Shown piece by piece: positions 50,704 through 61,860 of a stretch of 64,000 nucleotides of DNA. The DNA is from Phymatolithon calcareum. Taxonomy: Eukaryota > Rhodophyta > Florideophyceae > Hapalidiales. The first letter of the stretch is position 1. Every line of letters begins with the position of its first letter. The stretch covers positions 1,240,001 to 1,304,000 of the forward strand of contig OZ345356.1 in the NCBI GenBank assembly GCA_977006965.1, in the 5' to 3' direction. The notes beneath the pieces were generated by a model that had not been told where the DNA came from, ran no database searches, and saw nothing but the letters and a program-made list of their open reading frames with translations. The position numbers and the translations under genes were made by a program.

Positions 50704-51109
50704 TTAGTGAAACTAGGTGGCCCGGCTCAGCCTGAGAAGAGCATGATTTTTAGTCTTGTTTCTGGCCCACCAGTGCAAGAAACACTTGTCCCGGGACTGC
50801 GTTGATATTTGGACAGTAGAATGGCAATCTGCCATTAAGAAACATTACTATCAAAGACGGGGCACTGGTTTGACGATCGCCCCCCCTTTAGCAATTCATT
50901 ATGTACCTTTGCGAAAAATACATCCATGTCCTTCGTAAACCTTCGTCTACTTTCTTTTCTACTGTTACCTTAAAAGGTTCCAGAGCGTTTCTTTTTCTTC
51001 CAGTACAGGCCTTCATCGCTCTGCATACTTTCTTTGATGTTGTTACTGAAGAATAAAAGGCCATCTAGTGCTTCTCTGCTATTGCACCCGCGACTCAAGA
51101 CAGTGGAAT
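50704..51109. other. Unrecognised spacer between U2 and X2
   Basis: No supported gene. Homology to U1 stops abruptly at 50703. AT-rich stretches with AATAAAAGG near 51052 may be a decayed LINE tail. Confidence 0.4.
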
Positions 51110-51290
51110 ATTTTTCCCCCTCGAGGCTCTAAGCCAGAGGTAGGTTTTTGATATTTCCGCCAGATCGTGTCGAAATCGACCACGCTAACATACAAGAACA
51201 ATGGACCCTGTTTTTGGCCCAATGGCCTTCGCAAAGTTGCCCCAAGCGTCTGCAGATGCGTTGGTAACTTTTAAATAAAAAACTTACACT
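51110..51290 (+). mobile_element. LINE group G 3' tail
   Basis: It contains TTTTTCCCCCTCGAGGCTC, a stem closing with CAGAGGTAGGTTTTTG, then AAGTTGCCCCAAGCGTC and GCGTTGGTAACTTTTAAATA with an A-rich end. Confidence 0.65.
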
Positions 51291-51440
51291 TCTTCTTCTT
51301 CTCTGCTATCGCTATGTCTTCTCCTTTGAGTGCATAGACGAACAAGTTACTTTCCAGGCTCTCCATAGGCTGCCTGAGTACGGTTCCAAATTTACTTACC
51401 ATCAGTGTTGTGGACGCTTGTGGGAATCTTCCAATGACTC
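51291..51440 (-). pseudogene. LINE group A-like C-terminal fragment
   Basis: The minus strand reads GRFPQASTTLMVSKFGTVLR and MESLESNLFVYALKGED, comparable with GRFPQVSTTxMTEEFGTRAR in group A. It abuts the AAAGAAAG end of the group E element. Confidence 0.65.
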
Positions 51441-51444
51441 ACTG

Positions 51445-53305
51445 AAACTTTCTTTCTTTCTTTAATGCAGAATGCGTTATTTAACGCCAGAACGTACCCT
51501 AGAGAAAGTTCTCATTGTTCAAATATTGAAGCACCTCTATCTTCTACCGTTTTGTTTCGCACTCTACAGATGAATTGTCGTCTAGAGGCGTTCCTGCCAG
51601 AACAGTGTAGGATGATGTACTCTACTGTCTCCTTGACGCCATACGGGCACATCTTGCATACTGGGTCGTAGAGAAGCGGTTCATCCTCTCTGTGTCAATG
51701 GTGAAAGCTTGCCACAATAGGGCTGCAGTTCACTATGAGATGGTGCAGTACCACCTCTGCCCGTCTCTGCGAGAAGTGCAGATCTTTGGGAAGCCTAGGA
51801 AGGGTCACTGGTTCGCTTCTAGAGGGCGGTGATGGATCGTGCCGCTTCCAAAGTGAGAGGTATCGCTTGGTGCAGTGCCAAACTCGATTGCGAAATTCCC
51901 TGTAGCGCAAGTTCATTAGCAGCCTCATTCTTCACGGCGCCGCAGTGAATCGGTATCCAAACACACTCTATCTAAATCTCGCGTGAATATAACCGTTCCA
52001 TAAGTTTCCATAGATTCCGGGACATGTCACCAAAAACCCGCGGTTGCCCTTTGAGCGCGTCTATGCATCTCCGACTGTTAGTGAAACTTCTGATAGTGCT
52101 ACCGCGGGAAAGTTGTAGGGTTGACGTTGCTTGGAAGGCATGTACGGCGGAAAATGCCTCCGCGTCAAATGAAGAGCCGACAGCCCCAGCGGCCACCGCT
52201 TCGTCCATAACAGTTTCTTCGCCGCGCAAAAATCAGAATCCCAGCTCCGCCGACCTGGAATGGGATGGCACGATACATGCCGAGTGTGTAACCATCTTCG
52301 TCGGACACGATAACGCGTTGTTTCGAGGCGGTCGGAGTTGTAGTGTAGGCATGCTCGTCTCCGTCGTCGTAGGCCAAGAAGACATCCGGGGGCCTGCCGT
52401 GTCGAGACTCAAAACGTTTCGCTGCTTCGTGGTTCTGATACTGAGAGGGGCAGAATTTGCTCAACGTCGCAGTATACCAACCTTCATCCAATTTCACGAA
52501 GACTCGTTCTCCATGACTCAGGTCGCAGAAAAATTCATGTGTTACTTTTCCGACACTTCCGCTCGTCCATATTTCGATATCGGCTGGTTGTGCTGCATTT
52601 CGCTCCAAAAGAAAAGCTTCTGTCGCGGCACACTTCTCTTCTGGATCATCCGTCGCCAAAACAGGAGTCGCGAATGTCAAAAACCTGTTACTGGAGAGGT
52701 CCTTTTCGATTGGTGGTTGGAACCCATTGCGTGAGAGTGCAAGGATCCCTTTCTACGCCAGATTGTAGGTGCTCGAGTCCCTCCACAACCCGAACTTGAG
52801 TCTAGAGTTCAACACATTTGTCTGGGTTGTGCGAGCCGCAGGAGGATCCGGTAGAATTCGAAGTGCTTTGTCCATGACATTAGTGGTTTGCATCTCTCCA
52901 ATAGCTCGCAGGGTACGCATCCCAGTCAGTGACCGGAGCTTGACGACTGTCGTAGCTTTCAGATAGCCGTCAGCCGCTCAAGACGCTTCCTTCCAAGCGA
53001 CTTCTCCTTGCTTGATGTGGACGTCGAAGCCGTGTGCAGCGAAAGCTGATGCACCGTATAGCACAGTTGGCTCGCAGTAGCTCTTTCGGAACGCTTCCAT
53101 CGTTGATGATTCCGCGCCCCAAGATGTTCCACCGAGCGCTCGGATGAAGCGGGTATTGGACCGGAGATTCTGGCTCACTTCCCGGCAATGCAATTTGAAG
53201 CTCAGTCGTTAGTCGAAATGAACTCCGAGGAAGTTGTATGCCACAACTGCGTCCATTGCCCCGCCATCGATTTTGACTTTACCGACACTGAACCTGTGTT
53301 GCAGC
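51445..53305 (-). pseudogene. LINE group E remnant, X2 (RT end, RNase H with Tudor-like insert)
   Basis: A longer copy than X1. In order on the minus strand: YNFLGVHFD then a stop, GTSWGAESSTMEAFRKSYCE, IWTSGSV (catalytic Asp lost), GERVFVKLDEGWYTATLSKF, FLAYDDGDEHAY, QVGGAGILIF, SSFDAEAFSAVHAF (Glu kept), IRSFTNSRRC (second Asp now Asn), and RRAEVVLHHLI. The 3' end reads GCATTAAAGAAAGAAAGAAA. The inserted domain is retained although the RNase H is dead. Compare the intact catalytic set at 31160-33370. Confidence 0.85.
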
Positions 53306-53307
53306 TG

Positions 53308-53540
53308 TGGAAAATTTAAGTATTGCTGGAAGTTCTCCTGTTCTGTCGAACGTGATTTTCCTCTTCCTCTCAGATTCAAGGAGCTCTCCTTTCTTTGGCA
53401 CGAAAGCTGATCGAACTGCTAAAGCAGACTGGTTCGTAAGTATGTGGTTCATCGCTTCATCAAATGGTTCTCTGGTTTCCATTAGTGAAATATCATTACT
53501 TGGAGCTTGGAGCTCTTTAGCGTTTCATCTCGCGGTCGGT
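53308..53540 (-). pseudogene. LINE group A-like fragment, X2
   Basis: The minus-strand ORF reads METREPFDEAMNHILTNQSA and RTGELPAILKF, then fuses directly to the group E sequence. It is the same junction as in X1. Confidence 0.7.
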
Positions 53541-54830
53541 TTCTCTAGGTAACTTCCTTCTTTCGCCTTCGTCTTTCTCAATATCTTGAAAGCTAATATT
53601 CCCCGTGGATGATTACCAGCTTAGATTCCACATAGGCAACAATGGCCGGCTTTCTTGTGCCAGTGACGCGAAGAAGTGTACGAAAAATGTTTATCGTTTG
53701 CACTCTCAGGGTCGGCAAGGTAGTAGGCCCTCGTTGTGGCCATTGTGGCTTCTTGAGATGCGATCCTTTACTCGCTGCGATGAGCGGTGCCTTATAAGCT
53801 AACGGATTCTCCAACCTACTGGCTGGGGGTTGCATATCACACTCCACGAATACCGACATTATTCTGTCACTGTCGGGTTTAACGGCTTCCTCGATACGCA
53901 CGAGGGAGTCAGTGGCCCAATTTGGCGAGCTCTCGGGTCTCCCCTACTGTGATGTCAGGTCCATTACTGTCTGGTCTTACGGCTACCGCGATACGCACGC
54001 ACGAGTCTGTGATCCAACTGGGAGGTCTCTTGGTGCCACCTGTGCTGTGATTCTTTCGACTGTCGGGTCTGTCCGTTATTACGAGCTGACCCTTGCGGGT
54101 GGCCACCAGTCGTGGTCACTCTATAGTATTCCCCCTAAGTCTTGTGCTGTCATTGTCTTTCTTTGACTTCTTGTTTCCCCATTGACCGGGCTCACATTGC
54201 AAGCCACTGTATTATTCGACAACAAGAGACATACACTGCAATTTCAGATTGCTAGTGAGATGACACATTATTCAACCTCCTTAACAGCGTTCTGAACAGT
54301 TTCTGTCGCAGTTATTAGGTGCATAGCGAATTTCCAACGTGAGTGAATTAATGCCTCGTTTACATGGATTAATTTATGTACCGTAGATGAGTCTCGCAGC
54401 GAGTGACGAACTCAGCCAGCCCACTTGATTCTCCAACTGCTATTCTTGCTCCAGGTCCATTTGGTAGTTCTTATGGTTGCTCTAGCTGCTCTTCCTCTCC
54501 CAGATGGAGAGGTTGTAACCACGTTTTATACTGTTTCTAAACAATATCGTAGGTAGCCATTTTACTACCAGCTATGCTTGGGATTTTGCTATGGTACCAA
54601 AGGATCGTCCCAATTTATTTTATTGCAATTAATTGCATATTTTATATTTATTGCACGGAAATATTGCTATTGCAACTGTAATTAGACCAGAGTTTCGAAT
54701 TTCAAATGTAACTGGAGCATAGTTTCCAAATTGCAACTCAAATTGGAGTGCTGGAGTTTACTTTTAGGTGGCTTACAGCATCGACAGGAAGCAAGGTTGC
54801 ACCTGCGCATTCATTCAGTCGTAATTAAAT
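53541..54830. repeat. Block X2 middle part (ORF1-like fragment and AT-rich spacer)
   Basis: Counterpart of 7200-8810 without the LINE C insertion and without the hairpin. The minus-strand ORFs 53901-53593 and 54106-53909 are the ORF1-like pieces. No intact gene. Confidence 0.5.
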
Positions 54831-57640
54831 GGATTTATTGAGAAGGTACCATGTGTCCCAACTGGAGGAAAGTCGGCACCTTTCTAGGCATATTCTATTA
54901 GCATTGAAAATTCAGCTACCTTAATCGGAATTACATAGAATCACATCAATGGCTCTAGCCACGTCAATCTCTTCTGCCGGGGTCCATGAACGCTTCTTCA
55001 GAATTCTGTTGAGTGTTCCAACTGCCCATGATCCTTGACTGCCCACTTCTTCAATTAACTTCGGTGGGTTTCTCAGAAAATGGCCTGCAAACCACCTTGC
55101 ACAAAGAATTCTGTATCTGCTTTTCTTTCATCCTCACTGCTTAGTGCGGTATAATATTCATGGCGAACGTAATTTTCCTGATGCAGTGCTCTTCTTGCTG
55201 TTCCCATACTCGCCGATGGCCAGATCTATCTTGAATGTCCGTTGTCGTGTTTGATTCCCGTATACCGTCGAGAGTTTCGAGTTGTAGCTCTGCCCCTGTA
55301 CCATCTGTCTCCTCCACAATCCTGCTTAATCTTCGTCTTAGCTTCCGGAGCAGGTGCTGTCGGCGAAACTCCCATGGCTCTATTTGGCACAGTTTCATTA
55401 GTCTTCTCCAGTGCCGCGCTGCCGAATAGCATCGTTGCAATGTCCTTCTAAATTTTCACTGCTGCTTTCGATACACCGATAGTGTCGGGTGCTATATGCG
55501 CAGCGTCCTCATATACTAGCCTGATAAAAGCTTTGAAGAGCCTGATACTCTTTTCGGTGATATATCCTCTTCTTGTCATGCCTAGGTTGCTCATGAGCCG
55601 TACTTTGGCGCTTGTGCTTTTGAATCGCTCCAGAAGCTTGTCGTCACGAATAACGTTCGCGTCAATTGTCGTCCCGAGATAGTCTGCAGTGCGTCGTATT
55701 TCAGCTTCCTCGTCTACCAGTAGGATGGGTTTTCGGACCTTTCGACGTGAGAGTATGACTGAACATTTTCGGGTCGACCACGTCATCCGATAGACCCGTG
55801 CCAATTCGGAGCATTCCTGGAGCACTTTCTGTAGTTCTTCTTCATTTCTTGCCACTAGTATGACGTCATCGGCAAACATGTTCAGACGAAGGCTCGGGTC
55901 AGAATCATTGAGGCTAATGGCCGTGACTCTTTCTGCCAGAGTATCCATGAGGATGTTGAACAGTGTGGGGCTAATGGGGGAACCTTGGGGGACTCCCCGT
56001 TCGCTTGTCCCTTGAGTTCTTCCTTCGCCGTTCATAACAGTGAATGTAGTTTTCTGCAGCGAGAAGGAGGCAAGTGATGCAAGGTTTGCTGATAGACTGA
56101 TATCGATTTCTCGCATAAGCTCCTCTCTTGGGACTCGGTCGTACGCTGACTTTAGGTCAAGCACAGCTTTTGTGTTCCTTCCTCGTCTCACAGCTGCTAT
56201 GTAGCGGAGGAGGGCCCTTTCCGTTCCTTTCTTGGGCTGGAAGCCCATTTGGGATTTGTCGAATCTATATTCCTTCCGGATCAGTTTGTCCACTCCTGAT
56301 TCAAATATTTTGCGAGCGTGCGATAATAGGGAAATCGGTCTGTAGCTTTTCGATGAGCTTGGGTCTCCTTTCTTAAATATTGGAACCACCAGTGCCTTAT
56401 TCCAATCGTCAGGCCAGCAGCCGAGCTGGTCGGCTTTTGTGATCGTGGCTAGCAGGAAACTGTAGCTGTCGTTATGGGTGATTAGCAATGCTTCGGAGAG
56501 GATGCCATCCGGTCCAGCTGCTTTTTGCCTCGAGGCACGTTTTAGGGCGCTCTTGAGTTCTCGTTTTAGTGCTCGTGTGACATGAAATTTCCTCGGTTCT
56601 ATGGGTGTTCCTCTGGGGTCCTTAAGCTCCACTGATAGCTGAGTTGTTATTTCCGCCGGGTCTAGATGCATGCCTTCGCAGCAATTAGTCTGGGCTCTCC
56701 TCTTCTTCATTCGAATTAAATTTTTCATCTTTTTCGCGAAGTCTGTTGGCCTTGAGGCGGATAGATCTTCAGTGAATGTCTTAAAGCACGCTCTTCTGTT
56801 CGCCTTGGTCATCTTTTTTACCTTTCTGTCGAGATCTCTGTGCGCTTCCCAGTCACTGACCCGGTTAGTTCTCTGCGCCTTCTTGTAGGCCCCCGTCCGG
56901 AGCTTAGAAACTTTTTCCAGTTCTTTGGTCCAAAACTCGTTGAATCTCCTTGGCTTCCTTGACTTCCTGACTATCCGCGGTTTGTTAATGATATCACAAG
57001 CGCTCCTACAGGCCTTCCGATAAGCTTTCATTGTTTCCGCTTTATATATATCTTGAATTGCTGCCGGGAGTCTTGACTTATATTCGGACGCTGCTTTTTC
57101 TTGTAGCTTATTGTTTTTCCTGGCGCTCAATGGTAATCGGTACTCCGCGTCTCACTGGCTGGGTTTTGCTGCCACCCTGCCAATGACCGGTATATGATCG
57201 CTCGATCCAATCCATTCGCCGTATGCCAACTGTACTCCCTATGCTGTTGTTCCCTTACATATGATGAGGTAGATCACGCTTGAGCCCACATGGCTGTGGA
57301 ATGTTGGGCCGCCGGGTGAAGAGATTTTCCATCCCCATTTTTGTGCCCAGTTGAAAAGTATCTGACCTTTTCGATTCCCCCTTCTTGTCCTTGTGTCGAC
57401 AGTTTAAGTCCCCGATCAGCACTGAAGGCCCGCGTGTTGCACTTTGGACCCTCGATAGGAATAGTTTCGCTTTCTGGGAGCTTAATTCGGGAGAGATATA
57501 TGCAGCTATCATAGTGACCCCTGCATCATGACAGAACACTGCCTGGTGGTCTTGTTGTGCGATTCGATACACGAGCCTCGTTCTCAAAAAATTAGGGAAG
57601 AGGATTGCATTCATTCAGTCGAAGTCATTCGGCACATCGA
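54831..57640 (-). mobile_element. LINE group D retrotransposon, degraded
   Basis: Minus strand. An endonuclease remnant (57614-57255: AAYISPELSSQ, LIGDLNCRHKDKKG) is followed by the RT ORF (57130-55448), a C-terminal piece (55440-55141) and a 3' UTR with GAAAGGTGCCGACTTTCC and CTCAATAAATCC. A frameshift separates endonuclease and RT. X1 shares everything from 55984 downwards. Confidence 0.88.
55448..57130 (-). pseudogene. LINE group D reverse transcriptase
   Basis: A 560-codon open stretch. After a basic helical leader it shows KAAGPDGI, KSYRPISLLSHARK, motif A LDLKSAYDRVP, motif B GVPQGSPISPTLFN, motif C MFADDVILV and DYLGTTI. It ends at a TAG, and the family C-terminus (IEPWEFRRQHLLRKLRRRL) continues in another frame downstream, so the gene is broken by a stop plus a frameshift. 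The endonuclease half is separated by another frameshift. No RNase H is seen. It is related to groups A and B but distinct. Confidence 0.88.
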
Positions 57641-58135
57641 GGTCCAGTTTAGGTGGCTCGTGATACAAAAATCACTTTTTGGCTGTTGGAGGATTGCGTG
57701 GCGCTCATTATGTTTTTCGACATTGGAGGAGGAGCCACGAACCAGGGCAAAGGCCACGATGTGCAAGCGTCCGTCTATATTCGGTGACACGTCATCACTG
57801 AAGCGTCAGGAAGGTTTCCTATCTCTCATCGTTGAGCAAGTTGTCTCGTCGGGATCGTCGTTTGAATGACGATATCTGTAGGAAAGAAATTTTTTTGAGA
57901 GATTAGTCATGTATTGTAAGGTGCTATCTCGCAGAATATTAATTGCGGTGGTTATTACGAGATGTAGATCTATTGCAAAAAGTGTTGCACGAAGTACCTC
58001 AATTGCAACTTCTGTTGCCTGCGAGAAATCCTATTGCTATTGCTGGACTAATTGCTCCGCTGGAAGCAATAACGAAAAATTGAATTGGAACGAACCCTGA
58101 TGGTACCTCGACAACGTATCTGATAACACTACCTA
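57641..58135. other. Unrecognised region
   Basis: No gene. 57910-58080 is rich in ATTGCAA/TTGCAAT words like 8580-8720. Confidence 0.4.
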
Positions 58136-58260
58136 GAATCGTGTTACACCAAGAAGAAAAGTAACTCTCCCATAGACAGAATCCAGCCAAAATCTCTTGG
58201 CACAAGGAAAGTTGCCCCAAGCGTCAGCAGATGCGTTGGTAACGTTTAAATAAAAATCTA
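58136..58260 (+). mobile_element. LINE group G 3' tail
   Basis: It contains AAAGTTGCCCCAAGCGTCAG and GCGTTGGTAACGTTTAAATA. It shares ACACCAAGAAGAAAAGTAAC with 61744. Confidence 0.65.
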
Positions 58261-58385
58261 CCTTTTATTCTTCTTCTAGCACTACGTAAACTTATGTTGC
58301 TAGCTATAGGAACGTGCCCAGAAATGGTGGTGGTCCACATGTACCTGGTAAATCTTACAGGCTACGTAACGTAGACCCGTAATTC

Positions 58386-58673
58386 TTTGTTTGTTTGTTT
58401 ATTGCATGATATTCGAGCTACACTAAGGAACCTCACATCTAGGGGGCCTCTAAGATGTTCATGAGCTGTATCCATTCTGGGTACTCGCGTAATTGCTTCC
58501 CACGAGTACTGCAGCACATTTGTGCACGGCGAAATCCGTGTGCCCTTCGCGGAACGTAATTCAATTCTTCCTTGTGACAGGACTCGAACCGGTGACCTCA
58601 CATTCCTTCCAGTATCATACCGAAACATGCGCGCAGGTGCACAAAGGCAGTTTAACCATTATACCACAGGTGG
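58386..58673 (-). mobile_element. tRNA-derived SINE
   Basis: A 288-bp minus-strand insertion flanked by GACCCGTAATT (58375-58385 and 58674-58684). Its head contains TGGTATAATGGTTAAAC (A-box consensus) and, 60 nt on, GGTTCGAGTCC (B box, intact). Pol III transcription is therefore expected. The body ends GAATATCATGCAATAAACAA and AACAAAC repeats, a simple-repeat tail. It sits inside a group A-like LINE remnant. Confidence 0.92.
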
Positions 58674-58689
58674 GACCCGTAATTGTCTA

Positions 58690-59115
58690 CAGTACGCCAA
58701 CTCCCTTCTGGAATACTCCAAGTGCGCGCATCTCGTAGAGTCGTCTTAGACTTCTTAAGGCGCTGTAGCACCTGCGCGTCTGCAACTCCCTCCTGTCCTA
58801 TGGACACTCCTAGGTAGGTAAATTCCGTACAAGTGCGAGGGCCATTTTATCTAGCTTAAATGTCACTCTCGACGTGTCTTCCAATTTTAGTATCTCGCTT
58901 ATTCCTTACTTCCTATTCCATGTCATCCCGCGTTCTTGGTCCGGATGATTGAATTCGCACAGCAGCCCCTGCAGAGCGGAAGGTGATTTCTCTAGAAGAA
59001 TTAGATCTCCTGCAAAGAGGATAGAAGGAACGTCGGCCCAGGCTCTGGTAGCTTCTCTCATACGTTCTGCAACTCGTCCTTCAATGTGGTGTATAGACTT
59101 GGACTGCTGCGAAGG
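58690..59115 (-). pseudogene. LINE group A-like reverse transcriptase fragment
   Basis: The minus strand reads AERMREATRAWADVPSILFA, GDLILLEKSPSALQGLL and ERGMTWNRK, matching the group A region around motif C. FADD is changed to FAGD. A later frame gives EFTYLGVSIGQEGVADA and LQRLKKSK. The SINE has inserted into its far end. Confidence 0.8.
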
Positions 59116-59194
59116 GAGATCTGTGGTAGTGTTTGAAGTGCTGGACGGTGTCAAGATTGCTTGGGTCATAGCTCAACGATGTGGTCGCCAAGGC

Positions 59195-59272
59195 TGCAAT
59201 CCAATCTTATGCTATTGCAATCAATTGCGATCTGAATTCACGATCAGTGATTGCAGGGAGCGATTGGATTGC
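59195..59272. repeat. Short inverted-repeat element
   Basis: The ends GCAATCCAATC and GATTGGATTGC are perfect 11-bp inverted repeats 78 bp apart. The interior is ATTGCAAT-rich. Possibly a tiny MITE. Confidence 0.5.
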
Positions 59273-59389
59273 AAGACTTATGTTAAGGGATTTCAATCCG
59301 ATTTAACAGGGTCTTTGCATTCACGGCTCTCCACGACTAATTCATACTGCCAACGTATATGTTGATTTCCGAAGCAGAGCTTCATTGCG

Positions 59390-59938
59390 GACGAAGGAGA
59401 AGGCTTGGAGGCGAGCAGAAAGAGGAATATTCCTTATGATATTCCCGGGTCTACTCCCGCCATCATCAGACTACCGAAAGCACGTCACCGCCAATTGGCG
59501 ATTAAATGGGCATTCGGACGTTTTCCCCCATTGAGTACCACACTTCTGGAAGACAAATTCGGTGAAATCGTACCAACTCTCATGAACAAGCTCGAAGTGT
59601 ACCTTCAAAGATATCGACTAACAGAAGAGGAGACTAGTGAGACTGAAAAGGCACTTGACAAAGTACTATTCCTCACAATCGTCTTTTATGACGACATGGA
59701 ATAGACCAAGACAAAATAGAACGGCGACGCTGAGATTCCTACGAACAGGACAAGTGGACTCTAAGCTTTTCCCTCCACCTTCTCTGGAGGAGGGTTTTTG
59801 CAGCTAGGGCTACGACGATAGCAACGAGCTTTTGCGGGCTTTAACGGAGCTACCAAGGTAGTAGCATCTGAAACGCATCTCCCTGACAGTCTTATGAGTG
59901 TTTCTGAGGGCGTTTAATAAATTCAAAATTCAAAAAAA
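59390..59938 (+). mobile_element. 5'-truncated LINE group C insertion
   Basis: Flanked by AGAGCTTCATTGCG (59376-59389 and 59939-59952). It encodes PKARHRQLAIKWAFGRFPPL through LDKVLFLTIVFYDDME (stop at 59704). The 3' UTR keeps the CTCTAAGCTTTTCC and GGGTTTTTGCAGCTAGGG flanks, but the stem between is CCCTCC/GGAGGG instead of CCCACATC/GATGTGGG. Confidence 0.93.
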
Positions 59939-59952
59939 AGAGCTTCATTGCG

Positions 59953-60239
59953 CGAATGGAACCTCTGTTTAGCGGCAATGTTTGACAACTGCTACAAAGA
60001 GGGGGGGGGGGAAATTGTATGTTTTTATTTTACAAGCCCTCAACGCCGGTATTCACCAACAACAGAGCAGCTTGGGTCTCAGTAACTACCCTGTGTAACA
60101 ATTATGTTCCCAAATCACAATTGCTGCACTCATCTCCATCATCTCCAACTCTAGTATCCATCACTTGCTACGTTCTTCTTCTTCGCAGTAAAAATTGCCG
60201 AGTAGGGCAAACCTCCGCAGTCGGAGGTCTTCTCGGCGC
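59953..60239. other. Unrecognised spacer with G homopolymer
   Basis: A run of G residues begins at 60001. No gene seen. Confidence 0.5.
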
Positions 60240-60605
60240 GCTCGCATAACTTCCGGGGGGCTAATAAAGGGAAGCCCTCTCGGGGGACAACTTCTGTGGG
60301 CTCTTAACATCAGGGGGTGTGCTCTTCAACGAGAGCTCGCTCAGGGGGACAGCTACAGGTAGGCGCTCTTCAACGAGTGCTCTTTCGGGGGGACAACTTC
60401 GGGAGGCTCTTCAACGAGGCCTCGCTCTCGCTCGCGGGGGCAACTTGGAGGGTGGCGTTCGTCAACGGAGGCTCGCTCGGGGGGACAACTTCGGGGGGCC
60501 TTCAACGGAAACCCACTTGGGGGGACATCTTGCGCGGCTCCAAAAACGGAACCTCGCTCAGGGGGACAACTTCGGTGGGGACTATCGGCGCGGGTTCCGG
60601 TTTCC
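60240..60605. repeat. Degenerate GC-rich minisatellite
   Basis: About nine units of roughly 35-45 nt share CTCGCTCGGGGGGACAACTT, followed by CGGGGGGCTCTTCAACG with variations. Open frames through it (Gly/Thr/Ser-rich) are a by-product of the repeat. Confidence 0.8.
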
Positions 60606-60649
60606 GCGTCGGCGACAACTAGTCTTGCACCGGGTATGATATCGATGGT

Positions 60650-60907
60650 TTCATACATTCAGCACGTAGCACGATTTCTGATATTTCGCGTCGGTTCGCG
60701 GAATGTTTCGGGGTCAGCACTCTTCACTTGGTCTTCAGCGGGGCAGCGTTCTTCATCGCGACAACCGATTTCGGCGGAGAAGCCGCCAAAATGCGCGCAT
60801 TCGTCAAAGCATTCGTCGTGGTCAAAAATACCGGCGCGGGCTACCCGCCCGCGCCGGAAATCTTCAGTTTCGTGTCTCGTGGGCCGTTCGGTCCGGTTCA
60901 GGTTCAA
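60650..60907 (-). repeat. GC-rich dispersed motif region, third locus
   Basis: On the minus strand AACCGGACCGAACGGCCC is followed by TTTCCGGCGCGGGCGGGTAG and a later region that can encode FGGFSAEIGCRDEER. The U1 copy can encode FGGS-stop-AEIASRDRER, so similarity extends to the protein level. Confidence 0.5.
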
Positions 60908-60908
60908 C

Positions 60909-61003
60909 TGCTACAAAGAGCTTAGCAGCTGACAAGAATCTCCCTTGAAGTCCCATGAGTGTTTCTGAGTGCCTTCATAAATTCCAAGTGCAGAAAAAAA
61001 CTG
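60909..61003 (+). mobile_element. LINE group C 3' tail fragment
   Basis: It reads AGAATCTCCCTTGAAGTCCC, ATGAGTGTTTCTGAG and TTCATAAATTCCAAGTGCAG followed by a short A run. It is a diverged version of the tail at 59870-59938. Confidence 0.7.
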
Positions 61004-61108
61004 TTAGGGAGCTCGGATCATTACACGTCGCCGAGGAACTGGCCTGGCTGCAGGATCACTTTAAGGTATTATCTACATTTAAAGGTAGTCGAGCACTAGG
61101 CTATGCGA

Positions 61109-61138
61109 GGCTTTTAAATAAACTCCAATCAAAAAAAA
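61109..61138 (+). mobile_element. Extremely truncated 30-bp LINE insertion
   Basis: The insert is GGCTTTTAAATAAACTCCAA plus TC and eight A residues, the last bases of a group A-type tail. It is flanked by the perfect 14-bp repeat ACTAGGCTATGCGA (61095-61108 and 61139-61152). Confidence 0.95.
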
Positions 61139-61419
61139 ACTAGGCTATGCGACTGATCTAACCGACTCGTTTGATGAGACGGATAGCAGCGCGCTCTACG
61201 ATGAGTGCGCCTCACTCGAAAAAAGCAAAGTTGAAAGTTGCCCTGAAGGCGCTGATGTCATATGTCGGGAAGTAAAAGAGCCCTGTTTTCGTCAGCGAAA
61301 GCAATCCACTTTTCGAGAAGGATTTACTCAATTATCGTTTCCGGAAGTAATAGCTTCCGACTTCCGTCGTTTTCTTCCAGGAAAAATAAAGAAATAGTTG
61401 AGCAGAAGAAGAAGAAATG

Positions 61420-61860
61420 GAGTTTTTTAAGAGTTACCAACGCATCAGCAAATGCTTGGGGCAACTTTACAATTTCCAGACTCCTGTCTATAGTGATATG
61501 CGGCTAGAAGTTGCGACCCAGTATGGAAGGGTACCAAAACCTACCTCCAGTTCTTAAGCAAGCCTCGAGGGGGAAAATATTCCACTGTACTGTTTCTGTC
61601 GGAATACGGACGACGATGTCGCCGGCGTGCGGATCTGCTTATAAACGGGCGCTAACGCTTGAGCCGAAAGAAGAGCCCGATCTTGTGCGGGACGCGACAG
61701 ACTTGGTCAGAGGTGGGTTTTTGTAGTCCACTGAATCTTGCTACACCAAGAAGAAAAGTAACTCTCCCATAGACAGAATCCAGCCAAAACTTCTTGGCCC
61801 TAGGAAAGTTGCCCCAAGCGTCAGAACTTTTGAATAAAAATCTACATTTCTTCTTCTTCC
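61420..61860. mobile_element. LINE group G tails in both orientations
   Basis: 61430-61580 on the minus strand contains the CCCCCTCGAGG stem and GTTGCCCCAAGC. 61740-61850 on the plus strand contains ACACCAAGAAGAAAAGTAAC, GTTGCCCCAAGCGTCAG and TTTTGAATAAAAATC. They form a head-to-head arrangement. Confidence 0.6.

Noticed and set aside
60317-60639. Gly-rich protein gene
   Set aside because: Open frames produced by a minisatellite with G-rich units. No conserved start or homology.
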